A DNA stretch of 55,992 nucleotides from HGM04593 sp045630965 (GTDB lineage Bacteria > Bacteroidota > Bacteroidia > Bacteroidales > Bacteroidaceae), in the NCBI GenBank assembly GCA_045630965.1, contig JAZQTU010000025.1, forward strand, positions 1-55,992, given 5' to 3'. A program made the translations under genes and the position numbers. The notes under the pieces are model-generated. The model was not told the origin of the DNA. It saw nothing but the letters and a program-made list of their open reading frames with translations, and ran no database searches. Shown piece by piece: positions 26,901 through 36,400 of the stretch. Within the stretch, counting starts at the first letter, position 1, and every line of letters starts with the position of its first letter.

Positions 26901-28426
26901 GTTATGCCCGGGTCTTCTGTCTTTATACTTGTATTGAACTTGTTGCTTGAAATGTCGTAGGCTCCAAGGAACTCTATCGGCATGAATGTGTAACCATTGC
27001 TTTCAAGTTCTGTTATGCCGCCGTCAAAATTTATTTCTTTCTTGTTTTCGCTTATGCAACCATTGGCCTTGGTCTGCAACGAGCATTTCATCGGCTTGTC
27101 GATGCCTGCCAGGTTGCTTATGTCTATATCATATCCGCTTGCGGTCATGTTGAACTCCCCATCCTTGCTGTATGCTCCTTCTGCTGTGATGTTGCCGTTC
27201 CCGGTCTCTGCAACAGCATTGCCGGCTATGCCGTTTTCTGTTATTTCGGCTTCCGCGGTCATGCTTAGGCTGCCAATCCTGTCTGCAATGTCAAACTTAA
27301 GGTTCTTTATCAAGGATTGCAACGATGTTAGCCCGTTCTTGTTGATGTCGAGCTCTCTTACATACAGATTGACTTTTCTGTCATTCTCATATGGGTTTTC
27401 TATTGTTGCAATGGTCTTTAATGATATGTCGTTGTTCAGGGTTCTTGCCGAAACGGTTGTGCGTGAAGAGATACTGTCTGAACGGTTGCTGATGCTGAAC
27501 GCCAGTGCCGGTATCTTTCTTGTAAGTTCTGCGTCCAAGGCTGACAGGTCTGCCGGGTTTATGCGGTTGCTGTTGATATCAGCGGTTATTTCAAGACCCT
27601 TCGGCTCCTGTGGGTTGAATTTTACTGCGATGGAATCGGACTCTATACGGCTGTTGGGCAGTTCCAGTTCCATATTTTCAAGCTTGTAATAGCCCTTTAC
27701 AGCCTTTACATTCGCTTTGAGTCTTTTCAGTTCAAGGCCGCTCTTCTCTTCTCCTCTGATTGAGCGTACAAACAGGTCGAGTTCCTCCTTCTGGAGTTTT
27801 CTCAATGAAATGTTGCATCGTATCTTGTTGACTGCGATATGTGCCGGGTCGAATCCCTCCTCTTTCTCCGGAATGTCAAGTCTGTCATAGCTGAATCTGC
27901 CGTCGTATAGAATCAACTGGTTAATGCGTACGGCTACGGCTTTGTCCTCTTTGTTCTCTTCGCTTTTGAGTTTGTCTAAGATAAACTGTATGTTGAGTGG
28001 TGAACCGGCTGAATCCTGCCGTAGTCTTATATCGGGCGCTGCAACGGCCAAGGTGTTGACCTGTATCCTGTTCTTCAAAAGCTCGTATGGCGAAATGTGT
28101 GCTGTGATCTCTTTTGTGTACAACGCTGTGTCCCCCTGCTGGTCAAGAATGGTAATGTCCTTGAGGATTATCTCGTCAAAGTGCCTGATTCTAATTGCTT
28201 CGGCATTGACGTGTATGTCCAGCAGTTCCTCAACTTTTTCGGAGATGGTTGCCGCTATGCTTTTCTGGATACTGTCAAGCCTTAACGACAGTGATGCTAC
28301 ATATATGATCGCTACTGTCGCTGCAATGATGATGAATATGTGCTTAAGCGCTTTGATAGTGTTTGGGGTTTTGGTTTGTGGTACATGTATATATTGTGCG
28401 AAGATAGCAATTTTTAACGGAATCAT
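23978..28426 (-). CDS. tamB: TamB-family envelope assembly/lipid transport protein
   Basis: The roughly 1480-residue AsmA/TamB-type protein spans the periplasm as a long beta-groove and is linked to outer-membrane protein insertion and phospholipid transport. One N-terminal membrane segment (about 29-48) is followed by over 1000 residues of short beta-strand repeats. The C-terminal DUF490 region has TGTLESPILNFDLELPEGS, FIYLLSIGKFY and LEGRLLNDRLLINGNLGYREN. The frame is open to 28540; I use the ATG at 28426 because it directly leads into the membrane segment, but no clear promoter decides the start. No TamA-like gene adjoins. Two large opposite-strand frames inside it are shadows. Confidence 0.88.
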   Translation of the reverse strand: MIPLKIAIFAQYIHVPQTKTPNTIKALKHIFIIIAATVAIIYVASLSLRLDSIQKSIAATISEKVEELLDIHVNAEAIRIRHFDEIILKDITILDQQGDTALYTKEITAHISPYELLKNRIQVNTLAVAAPDIRLRQDSAGSPLNIQFILDKLKSEENKEDKAVAVRINQLILYDGRFSYDRLDIPEKEEGFDPAHIAVNKIRCNISLRKLQKEELDLFVRSIRGEEKSGLELKRLKANVKAVKGYYKLENMELELPNSRIESDSIAVKFNPQEPKGLEITADINSNRINPADLSALDAELTRKIPALAFSISNRSDSISSRTTVSARTLNNDISLKTIATIENPYENDRKVNLYVRELDINKNGLTSLQSLIKNLKFDIADRIGSLSMTAEAEITENGIAGNAVAETGNGNITAEGAYSKDGEFNMTASGYDIDISNLAGIDKPMKCSLQTKANGCISENKKEINFDGGITELESNGYTFMPIEFLGAYDISSNKFNTSIKTEDPGITARMNIDYNYNNEHRAVMSLDIDSITPHNIGLNWKEKGTFSFNFDGEFNMADSSSLFNAKVQNLKYSDSEKTSIVRNLHFCDTRNEEQRLVILNSDFMDCSIVGDFNYKSIINSIYRQTLKHIPSLVADIDTTKSYSSNYIFNCDLKDSHFVSHVLKLPVVINGESFVNGVCNDNNDMFTINTALNDVNIKKSKYRSIGFNGKSTNRSMVLESFIIKPEKKSDGNELKIDMSCMMFNDTILNLLVWKDNKTKRRKSGILRMEATIERDSAKNLFMNANVQPDSIVHNDSIWYISGGNVCGNMDKIDINGLCLYNNTQHLRLDGVVGKSSNDILNVKVRNFEVSTILDLVKFRILKFNGNATGAAYASALLSAPDVSGRFDVDSFKIDNGYLGKADLNIGWRNSDKSIFLNADILNDHGKISKVNGILSQANDTIHIGIDADELNASFINKMTRSFMSDITGTGSGKVNIHGKWRAIDMTGAIALNCGARINPTKVRYTFHGDTLRFTRGKLSFDNALVTDKHGNKGWLSGNVTHQNMGKWSCDLSAKTENILVYDTHNFDELPIYGTVYATGDANLKANAKGLFLKAEISNGPNSRIVYNASSSGSVRDNSFVTFIDSNKKNKDDNTINEHSKTQQDLESKLNLDFLIDANEGLGIKVYTNLKSDDYIDIYGNGTVNAVYDEKDGFSLKGNIDLDRGAYKITIQDIFTKEFSISKGSLLHFNGNPYDANLDIKAKYLVPSASLSALTTEVTNRKSVKVNCLLGITGTLESPILNFDLELPEGSEEEKEMLASATSTPEQKNMQFIYLLSIGKFYTYDHNNTLATNTQSTTAVESLISNTLSGQLNNMLGQIIDNGNWNISGNISTSERGWNNMEVEGMLEGRLLNDRLLINGNLGYRENPVANRNFIGDFELQWLLNKKGTVSLKAYSKTNDRYFSKTNLTTQGAGIMLRHDFNKWIWWKKSDKKKKSTKNKDE

Positions 28427-28470
28427 CGTAAGTTTTTTATTAAATAATGTGACCGTGTGGTCATTTTTAC

Positions 28471-28501
28471 TTTGAATTTGGAGCGATTTATAGTACTTTT
28501 G
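28471..28501 (+). promoter_or_regulatory. Promoter of the SLC13 permease gene
   Basis: TTTG at 28471-28474, 19 bases, TACTTTTG at 28494-28501. Transcription should start near 28507, which supports the ATG at 28528. Confidence 0.8.
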
Positions 28502-28527
28502 CATTATGGAATAAAAACTTGAAAAAA

Positions 28528-30381
28528 ATGATAGAGACAATTGTAATACTATTTCTTTCAGTCGGCTTTTTTATCAGTGGCAAAATCCGCTCCGATATTG
28601 TGGCTCTCTGTGCTCTTGTGGCATTGATGCTTTTGGGCATATTGACCCCTGATGAGGCATTGGCCGGCTTTTCGAGCAACGTTATCATAATGATGGTGGG
28701 GCTGTTCGTCGTTGGAGGTGCTATATTCCAGACCGGTCTTGCCAAAATGATAAGTTCAAGGTTGATGAGACTGGCCGGGAATAGTGAAACACGTCTGTTT
28801 GTGCTTGTCATGCTTGTGACCTCTCTTATGGGAGCTTTTGTCAGCAACACGGGAACTGTGGCGATAATGATTCCTATTGTTGTCAGCATGGCTATGAGTG
28901 TAAAGATGAATCCGGGACGTCTTCTTATGCCGTTGGCGTTTGCAAGTAGTATGAGCGGTATGATGACTCTTATCGGTACACCGCCAAACCTTGTCATCAA
29001 TGAGGAACTTGTCTCAAATGGATATCCGGGACTTGGATTCTTTACATTTCTTCCTGTCGGTCTTATATGTGCGGCTGTTGGAACCATTCTCCTTCTTCCT
29101 TTGAGCAAAAAGTTTCTTTCCAAACCAGGTGCATTGAGTGGAGAGAGTGCCAGCAGCGGAAAAACTCTTAAATCGCTTGTCAAGGAGTATGGTATAGCAA
29201 GTAACCTTCATCGTCTGCAGGTGAATGCCGGCTCTCTTGTAGTTGGTAAAATGATTGGCGAACTGAATATACGCAAGAACTATAGTCTTAATATCATCGA
29301 GGTACGTCATATTGAACGCAATCAGCGTAACCCGCTTTCAAAGAGTGTTGTGCAGCAGGCTGCCGATTCTGACACAGTGCTCCGTGTCGATGATATTCTC
29401 TATGTGTCGGGTAATGAAACTATAGTGAAGATTTTTGCCGAAAAATACAAGCTTGAAATAATCACTGCAGATGAAAAGGCTACTTCAAATGCTTTGGATT
29501 TCTATGATATCGGTGTTGCCGAAATTGTGATCATGTCTTCCTCTTCGGTAGTCAACAAGACTGTCAGAGAGGTGGAATTCCGTTCAAAGTATAATGTGAG
29601 TGTGCTTGGAATATGCCGTAAGAACAAGTATATCCTTCAGGGTATTGTTGAGGAGACAATCCACACGGGTGATGTTCTGCTCGTTCAGGGTACGTGGGCC
29701 AATATAGCCAGTCTTGAAAAGGAGAGCTCGGAATGGATCGTAGTAGGTCGTCCAATGGAAGAGGCTGCCAAGGTTACTCTTGATTACAAGGCACCTGTTG
29801 CGGCTGTGATAATGTTGGCAATGGTGGCTGTCATGGTGTTTGACTTTATTCCTGTTGCTCCGGTTACGGCAGTTCTTGTTGCGGCTCTGTTGATGGTTCT
29901 TACCGGTTGTTTCCGTAATGTTGAGGCTGCGTACAAGACTATCAACTGGGAGAGTATAGTGCTTATAGCTGCGATGATGCCAATGTCTGTGGCTTTGCAG
30001 AAAACCGGTGTCTCATCATGGATATCAAACGCGCTTGTGTCTAGCCTTGGCGGTCATAGCCCGCTATTACTGCTTGCTGGAATATATTTCACGACGTCGT
30101 TCATGACCATGTTTATAAGCAATACGGCTACAGCCGTGCTTATGGCGCCTATTGCAATGAGCAGTGCTGTGCAGGTCGGTGTCAGTCCAGTGCCGATGCT
30201 CTTTGCTGTAACATTGGGCGCGAGTCTCTGTTTTGCTTCGCCGTTTTCAACACCGCCTAATGCGCTTGTGATGCCGGCTGGACAATATAAATTCTCCGAT
30301 TACGTCAAGGTCGGCTTGCCTTTGCAGTTGATACTTGGAATAGTAATGATTTTGGTTCTTCCTTTACTGTTCCCGTTCTGA
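28528..30381 (+). CDS. SLC13/DASS-family permease with two RCK-C domains
   Basis: The 617-residue protein is a divalent-anion:sodium-type symporter (dicarboxylate, sulfate or phosphate class). N-terminal and C-terminal membrane halves each carry the expected hairpin signature: SNTGTVAIMIPIV with GTPPNLVINEE, and SNTATAVLMAPIA with FSTPPNALVMPAG. Between them (about 200-410) are two TrkA-C/RCK-C ligand-sensing domains (ELNIRKNYSLNIIEVRH; VEFRSKYNVSVLGICR). A TTG at 28519 could also start it, adding three residues. Substrate unassigned. The next gene begins 77 bases on with its own -7 box. Confidence 0.9.
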   Translation: MIETIVILFLSVGFFISGKIRSDIVALCALVALMLLGILTPDEALAGFSSNVIIMMVGLFVVGGAIFQTGLAKMISSRLMRLAGNSETRLFVLVMLVTSLMGAFVSNTGTVAIMIPIVVSMAMSVKMNPGRLLMPLAFASSMSGMMTLIGTPPNLVINEELVSNGYPGLGFFTFLPVGLICAAVGTILLLPLSKKFLSKPGALSGESASSGKTLKSLVKEYGIASNLHRLQVNAGSLVVGKMIGELNIRKNYSLNIIEVRHIERNQRNPLSKSVVQQAADSDTVLRVDDILYVSGNETIVKIFAEKYKLEIITADEKATSNALDFYDIGVAEIVIMSSSSVVNKTVREVEFRSKYNVSVLGICRKNKYILQGIVEETIHTGDVLLVQGTWANIASLEKESSEWIVVGRPMEEAAKVTLDYKAPVAAVIMLAMVAVMVFDFIPVAPVTAVLVAALLMVLTGCFRNVEAAYKTINWESIVLIAAMMPMSVALQKTGVSSWISNALVSSLGGHSPLLLLAGIYFTTSFMTMFISNTATAVLMAPIAMSSAVQVGVSPVPMLFAVTLGASLCFASPFSTPPNALVMPAGQYKFSDYVKVGLPLQLILGIVMILVLPLLFPF

Positions 30382-30431
30382 TAGATAATAAAATATTCTG
30401 CCAAAATTGCGTATTTATGCTATTTTATATG

Positions 30432-30439
30432 TAATTTTG
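30432..30439 (+). promoter_or_regulatory. Candidate -7 element before the sigma-54 activator gene
   Basis: TAATTTTG fits the -7 consensus; an ATTG at 30406-30409 could serve as -33 but the 22-base spacer is longer than usual. It favours the ATG at 30459 over the GTG at 30453. Confidence 0.5.
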
Positions 30440-30458
30440 TCAGCAAAATATTGTGGCG

Positions 30459-31700
30459 ATGAATGTAACAGAGGTCCAGAGAGTAAAACAGCAGTTCGGG
30501 ATAATAGGTAACGATCCGGCGCTGCTTAGGGCTGTAGATACAGCCATTCAGGTGGCTCATACCGACTTGACAGTCCTTGTAACTGGAGAGAGTGGTGTGG
30601 GAAAGGAGTTTTTTCCTAAAATAATTCATACAAACAGTGTCAGGAAGCATGGCAAGTATATTGCCGTGAACTGTGGAGCTATTCCGGAGGGAACAATCGA
30701 TTCGGAACTTTTCGGTCATGTTAAGGGTGCATTTACCGGTGCGGTGAATGAACGCAAGGGATATTTCAGTGAGGCTGACGGCGGTACCATTTTTCTTGAT
30801 GAGGTTGCGGAACTGCCTATGTCTACTCAGGCGCGTCTGTTGCGTGTGCTTGAGAATGGTGAATTTCTGCGTGTGGGCTCTTCTGATGTTGAAAAGACCG
30901 ATGTCCGCATTGTTTGTGCGACGAATGTTAATCTGATAGAGGCTATTGCTGACGGCCGTTTCCGTGAAGACCTGTATTATCGTCTGAATACAGTGCCTAT
31001 TGCAGTACCTCCTTTGCGTAAGCGTGGAGAGGATGTTGTATTACTCTTCATGAAGTTCTGTATGGACTTTGCTGCAAAGTATAAGGTTCCGAAAGTACAG
31101 CTTGATGCAAGTGCAAAGAGTGCCATAATGGGATATTCATGGCCTGGAAACATACGACAGCTGAAGAATATTGCCGAACAGGTTTCTATTCTTGAACTTA
31201 ACCGTGATGTTACGGGTGAGGTTATGTCGCATTATCTTCCCAAAGAAAAGAACAGTAATCTGCCTATGTTTGCCGGTCAGCATGCCGACAAAAAGAGCTT
31301 TGAGAGCGAGCGTGAGATTCTCTACAGTGTGCTGTTCGATATGCGTCGTGACATAACAGAACTGAAAAAGCAGCTTGAGGATATCCGTATGTCGCGTCAG
31401 GATGACTCTCATCTGTCGTACTATCCGTCGTCGCAGTATCCCGGAGCACAGGAGGTGGCGGTGGTGCCCCATCCTTCATCACACTCCTATCAGATACCTG
31501 TTGCGCAGGAGCATTTTGAACCTTCGGTCAGCATGGTTGAAGAGTATGTGGAGGAGGCTATTTCTCTTGATGACATGGAGAAAAAGGCTATATTGGCTTC
31601 TCTTGAGAGGAATAAGGGAAAACGCAGGAATGCTGCAAAGGAGTTGAATATATCGGAACGTACATTGTACAGGAAAATTAAGGAATATGGCATTGAATAA
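30459..31700 (+). CDS. Sigma-54-dependent transcriptional activator without receiver domain
   Basis: The 413-residue bacterial enhancer-binding protein activates RpoN-RNA polymerase by ATP hydrolysis. The AAA+ module starts almost at the N-terminus: Walker A GESGVGKE (43-50), the sigma-54 contact loop GAFTGA (90-95), Walker B GGTIFLDEVAEL, and the arginine-finger region FREDLYYRLN. A 120-residue linker follows, then a Fis-type helix-turn-helix (AAKELNISERTLYRKIKEYG). No N-terminal sensor is present, so activity is probably set by expression or by the linker. It overlaps lptE by 14 bases. GTG at 30453 is an alternative start. Confidence 0.93.
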   Translation: MNVTEVQRVKQQFGIIGNDPALLRAVDTAIQVAHTDLTVLVTGESGVGKEFFPKIIHTNSVRKHGKYIAVNCGAIPEGTIDSELFGHVKGAFTGAVNERKGYFSEADGGTIFLDEVAELPMSTQARLLRVLENGEFLRVGSSDVEKTDVRIVCATNVNLIEAIADGRFREDLYYRLNTVPIAVPPLRKRGEDVVLLFMKFCMDFAAKYKVPKVQLDASAKSAIMGYSWPGNIRQLKNIAEQVSILELNRDVTGEVMSHYLPKEKNSNLPMFAGQHADKKSFESEREILYSVLFDMRRDITELKKQLEDIRMSRQDDSHLSYYPSSQYPGAQEVAVVPHPSSHSYQIPVAQEHFEPSVSMVEEYVEEAISLDDMEKKAILASLERNKGKRRNAAKELNISERTLYRKIKEYGIE

Positions 31701-32214
31701 AAGGTCTGGAGTGTTTGCTCCTATGTTTGGAGTGCTCTTGCTGCTTCTTGTTGTCGGTTGTACTGTCAGCTATAAGTTTACGGGTGCATCAATTGATTAT
31801 GAGAAGGTAAAAACTGTTGCAATCAAGCAGTTCCAGAATCGTGCGCCATACCAGTGGGCACCTATGACAACAATGCTTAACGAGCAATTGAACGATGCCT
31901 TTGTCCAGCAGACTAAATTGCAACAGGTACAGCGTGGCGGAGATCTGGAACTTGACGGTGAAATCGTTGCATATGACCAGTTCAACAAGTCTATTTCGTC
32001 TTCGGGTTACTCTTCTATGGTGCAATTGAAACTGACGGTAAATGTGCGCTTTACGAACAATACCAACCATGATGAGGATTTTGAACGTCAGTTCAGTGCT
32101 ACACGTGATTTCGACGCTTCTCAATCGCTTGATTCGGTACAGGAGGATCTTGTTACACAGATGATAAAGGAGATTGTTGAATCTATATTCAATGCGGCTG
32201 TGGCGAACTGGTAA
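31687..32214 (+). CDS. lptE: LptE-family LPS-assembly lipoprotein
   Basis: The 175-residue protein resembles the Bacteroidota LptE group, the plug inside the LptD translocon that delivers lipopolysaccharide to the outer leaflet. The signal peptide ends LVVGC with the lipidated Cys, followed by YKFTGASIDYEKVKTVAIKQFQN and conserved APYQWAP. The first 14 bases overlap the activator gene, so the two are translationally linked. LptD is not in the window. Confidence 0.85.
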   Translation: MALNKRSGVFAPMFGVLLLLLVVGCTVSYKFTGASIDYEKVKTVAIKQFQNRAPYQWAPMTTMLNEQLNDAFVQQTKLQQVQRGGDLELDGEIVAYDQFNKSISSSGYSSMVQLKLTVNVRFTNNTNHDEDFERQFSATRDFDASQSLDSVQEDLVTQMIKEIVESIFNAAVANW

Positions 32215-32222
32215 GGTGGTGT

Positions 32223-32933
32223 ATGGAAAAACTTACGTATTACATATCGCATCCCGAAGCGCTTGACAGGAATACTCTGTACGAGCTCCGTAATCTTGTG
32301 CAGAGGTATCCATACTATGACGTTGCGCGTCTGCTCATGCTCAAGAATCTCTATGTTCTTCATGATATAGGTTTCGGCAAGGAGTTGCGTAAGGCTGCGT
32401 TGTACCTGAAGGACCGCCTCCCGTTGTTTAATCTTATCTCGGGGTATGGAGAAGCGGTGGTGGATGCTCTATCTTCTGAACCGTTGTCTGTTGACAGGAC
32501 TATGTCGTTGATTGATTCGTTTCTTGGGACGTTGCCTGCTGATACATTCTCCCTTGAGGCGGAAAGTGCTGCTGCAGTCGATTATGCCTCGGCATATCTA
32601 AAGGATGGTTCATACAGTAATGAAACTCCGGCTATGCGTGGGCAGAATATAATCGATGAATTCCTTGCGGGGGGTAATGAGAAAATAACTATAGATCTTG
32701 GCGATGATTTCTATTTGCGCGAAGATGTATCTCCTGTTGTGGAGGATGCTCAGGTTGTTGAAAACTCTTTCTTTACAGAAACGCTTGCCAATATTTACAT
32801 CAAGCAGGGTAAATATGAGAAAGCACTTGAAATTATTCAGCGATTATGTTTGGAATATCCGAATAAAAATCGTTACTTTGCAGACCAAATAAGATTTTTG
32901 GAAAAAATAATAAAATATACAAAAAGAAAATAA
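32223..32933 (+). CDS. TPR-containing protein of unknown function
   Basis: The 236-residue protein has no signal peptide. The first 75 residues form a helical domain (SHPEALDRNTLYELRNLVQRYPYYDVARLLMLKNL). A loosely conserved acidic middle follows. The C-terminal 40 residues make one clear tetratricopeptide unit (TLANIYIKQGKYEKALEIIQRLCLEYPNK). It lies 8 bases after lptE and 1 base before secG, so it is part of the same operon and may have an envelope-assembly role; this is context only. Confidence 0.75.
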   Translation: MEKLTYYISHPEALDRNTLYELRNLVQRYPYYDVARLLMLKNLYVLHDIGFGKELRKAALYLKDRLPLFNLISGYGEAVVDALSSEPLSVDRTMSLIDSFLGTLPADTFSLEAESAAAVDYASAYLKDGSYSNETPAMRGQNIIDEFLAGGNEKITIDLGDDFYLREDVSPVVEDAQVVENSFFTETLANIYIKQGKYEKALEIIQRLCLEYPNKNRYFADQIRFLEKIIKYTKRK

Positions 32934-32934
32934 T

Positions 32935-33243
32935 ATGTATTTGCTTTGTGTTTCACTTATCGTTCTCGTGTCGGTGCTCATGTGTTTGATCGTTCTTATC
33001 CAGAACTCTAAGGGTGGTGGATTGGCATCGGGCTTTGCTTCATCAAACCAGATTATGGGTGTTAGAAAGACAACTGACTTCCTTGAAAAGGCAACATGGA
33101 CTCTTGCTGGTCTTATGGTTGTAATAAGTATTCTTGCAGCATACTCTCTCCCAACAAGAGAGGTTGTTGATTCTTTTGACAGCCAGGCTGTTGAGACATA
33201 CGAAACAGCTGCTGATAACGCAGAACTTCCTGTAGAGGAATAA
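32935..33243 (+). CDS. secG: Protein-export membrane protein SecG
   Basis: SecG is the small auxiliary subunit of the SecYEG translocon. The 102-residue protein has two membrane segments (about 2-22 and 55-75) joined by the conserved QNSKGGGLASGF loop. An acidic tail of about 25 residues ends it. Last gene of the activator-lptE-TPR-secG operon, followed by a terminator. Confidence 0.93.
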   Translation: MYLLCVSLIVLVSVLMCLIVLIQNSKGGGLASGFASSNQIMGVRKTTDFLEKATWTLAGLMVVISILAAYSLPTREVVDSFDSQAVETYETAADNAELPVEE

Positions 33244-33264
33244 TATTCTTCTTATGCAGTATAT

Positions 33265-33290
33265 AAGCCGGCCGAAAGGTCGGCTTTTTG
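33265..33290 (+). terminator. Terminator after secG
   Basis: An 8-bp GC-rich stem (AGCCGGCC with GGTCGGCT, one wobble) closes a GAAA tetraloop and is followed by five T. Confidence 0.92.
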
Positions 33291-33438
33291 TGTTTGTATA
33301 TGTGGTATTATGTGAATTTATGTTTGGCGTGTGCCCGGCAACCAAATATTTCATTTAATTTTTGTCGGCATGCATTTTTTTTATATTTTTACAAGGTTTA
33401 ATTAGCTGATATCGTTTGAAAAACAAATTAACTATAAA

Positions 33439-36400
33439 ATGAAAAACCGTATTTTACTTCTGCTGGTACTTGTATTTTCTTGTATCGGAACTTATGCGCA
33501 GGTTGTATTGCCTGCGGATGGTAATGTTTACCGTTTTGTAAATGTATCCAATGGTAAGGCTGTGACTAATGGTGACGTTGCTGCACACAATACCTACCTG
33601 TCGGTAGCAGATGTCAATGCATTGTCCAAAGGACAGGAGTGGTCTTTGGTCTCTTTGTCGGACAAGGAGCCAGTGTATGCTCTTTACAATATCAATTATG
33701 GTCAGGCTGCCGATATGACAAGTAATCCCGGCAGGCTTTTGCAGTGGGAAGGTACATGTACCGACAATCAGGCGTTCTATGTGAATGTTCTTGATGAGGC
33801 TGCAGGAATCGTGCAGTTGCAGTGTCATACAGACCGTTCAAAGGTGTTGCAGGTGCAAGGCGATGGCTCGCTTTCTATGGTGTCGAATGCAAGTGGTGAA
33901 TCTACCCAATTCCGTCTACAGTATGTAAAGAATGATAAGGTGACTTATCTTCCTGTTGCCGAACGTTATTATATAATTAAGGAGAAAAACTCGGGCAAGG
34001 CGTTGAATACGCGTAATAGCGGTAGCAATAATGCAAGGGTTTATCTTGACAGCTATAACGAGAGTGATAAATCGTATTTTGTATGGCAATTGCGCCGTAC
34101 GGCTTCGGGTGTGGAATATTGTCAGCTGTATGCTCCTTATTTGAGCAAGGCTATCGACGTTGCTCTTGGAGGTGTGCAGTATCCATTGCTTTGGGATCCA
34201 TCTTACAGCAATGAAAATCAACAGGTTATTTTTGTGCCGGTTGCCGGTGAGAAGGGTGTCTATCGTATCAATGCAAAGAAAAACGGAACTTGGTATGGCG
34301 TAGTTGCTGAAGGAAGTAATCTTTCGGTACGTCAAGGATATGATGTCGGTTCTTTGTTCGTGCTTGAAAATTTTACTCCAGATGACGTTCCTATGCCAAA
34401 TGTTTGGGAGGATGAAACATTCTTCGGTGAAAACAAGGAGGAAGGTCATGCATCATATGTGCCTTATGCCTCTCTTTCTGCAATGAAGAGTGACAAACGC
34501 TATGATACTCCTTGGCTTGAACCTGAAAAGGCTGAATACATGAGTCTTAACGGTACATGGAAACTGAATTGGGTTGAAAGTACAGCACAACGTCCCGGAA
34601 AGGATGCTTTCTGGGGTGATGGCGTGGATGTTTCAGCATGGGATGATATTGAGGTTCCCTCTTGTCTTGAGATGAACGGCTATGGCGATCCTTATTATAT
34701 AAATGTGGAATATGCATTCAAGAACAATCCTCCGATGATTGAGATGAAGGATGGCCTGCTCAACTCGGTGGCTTCTTACCGCCGTACCTTTGATGTTCCA
34801 GCCGGCTGGAGCCAGAAGAATGTTTTCTTGCATTTCGATGGTATATACGGTGCTGCATTTGTATGGGTAAACGGTAACTATGTAGGTTATACTCAAAGTG
34901 GTAATAACGATGCGGAATTCGATGTTACAAAGTATTTGCGTTCTGAAAACAACAACGTATGCGTGCAGGTTATACGTTGGAGCGATGCATCTTATCTCGA
35001 AGGTCAGGATATGTGGCATATGAGCGGTATCCATCGTGATGTATACCTTTTTGCAACACCTGAAACATTTGTGCGTGACCATTATATAACTTCTGAACTT
35101 GATGCTACCAGCGGTTATACAAGTGGTAGTATGAATGTTGAGCTGTCAATGGATAATCGTGCCGGTGTTGCTGTAAATAAAAAGGTTGGGGTTTCGCTTG
35201 TTGCGCCAGGCGGAGCAACTGTGGCATTTAAAGATATAGATGTAAACTTTGCTTATGGAGAGAAATCTGCAGTAAAGAATGTTGCGTTTGAGAACCTTTC
35301 CGGTTTGCAGGCTTGGACCGCTGAAACTCCAAATCTTTATACTGTAGTGGTTGCTCAAAAGGATGCAAATGGCAACGAGGAGCATGTGTTCTCAACAAAA
35401 TACGGTTTCCGTGATATTGAAATAAAGGGTGGTCTTGTTTATATAAATGGTGAAAAGGTGCTCTTCAAGGGTGCAAATTTGCAGGATACTCACCCTGTGA
35501 CAGGTCGTTCGGTCGATGTTGCTACAATGCTCAACGATGTCAAGATGATGAAGCAGGCCAATATGAATACTGTTCGTACCAGCCACTATCCCCGTCAGGC
35601 AAAAATGAATGCAATGTTCGATTATTATGGTCTTTATTGCATGGATGAGGCTGACGTTGAATGTCATTACAGTTGGGAGAAAGGTGGTGAAAACGGAGGT
35701 ATTACTAATGAGGATAGCTGGAAGGCGCAGTATATCGACCGTACAGTGCGTATGGTGTACCGTGACCGTAACTTCCCGTCAATAATTTTCTGGTCGCTTG
35801 GTAACGAGAGTGGTGGTGGAAAGAATTTTGCTCATACCTATGCCGCTGTCCGTGAACTTGATCCGCGCCCAATCCATTACGAGGGTTCATCACGTGCCGG
35901 AACAGCCCACACGGATATCTACTCAGAGATGTATCCTACATTGAACGATGTGAACAAGCATGCAAATGGTAATTCCAAAGGCCAGCCCTATTTTATGTGT
36001 GAGTATGCTCACGCCATGGGTAATGCCGTTGGTAACTTGCAGGAGTATTGGGATATGGTTGAAAACAGCAAATACGGTATCGGTGGTTGTATCTGGGACT
36101 GGGCAGACCAGTCGATATACGATTTCGAGGATATCGCAAAAGGTGAATTTGAGGTTAGTGGCATGAATAAGTATCGTTCAGGCTTTGACTTCCCAGGTCC
36201 TCATCAGGGTAACTTTGTCAATAATGGTCTTGTTACAGCCGACAGAGCATGGAGTCCTGAATTGACTAATGTGAAATATGTTTATCAGTATGTGAAATTC
36301 CTGTCATACAATGTTTCAACACGCAGTTTGACAATCAAGAATGATTACGATTTCATTTCTCTCGATAAATTCTATTTGAGATATTCAGTGCTTCTGGATG

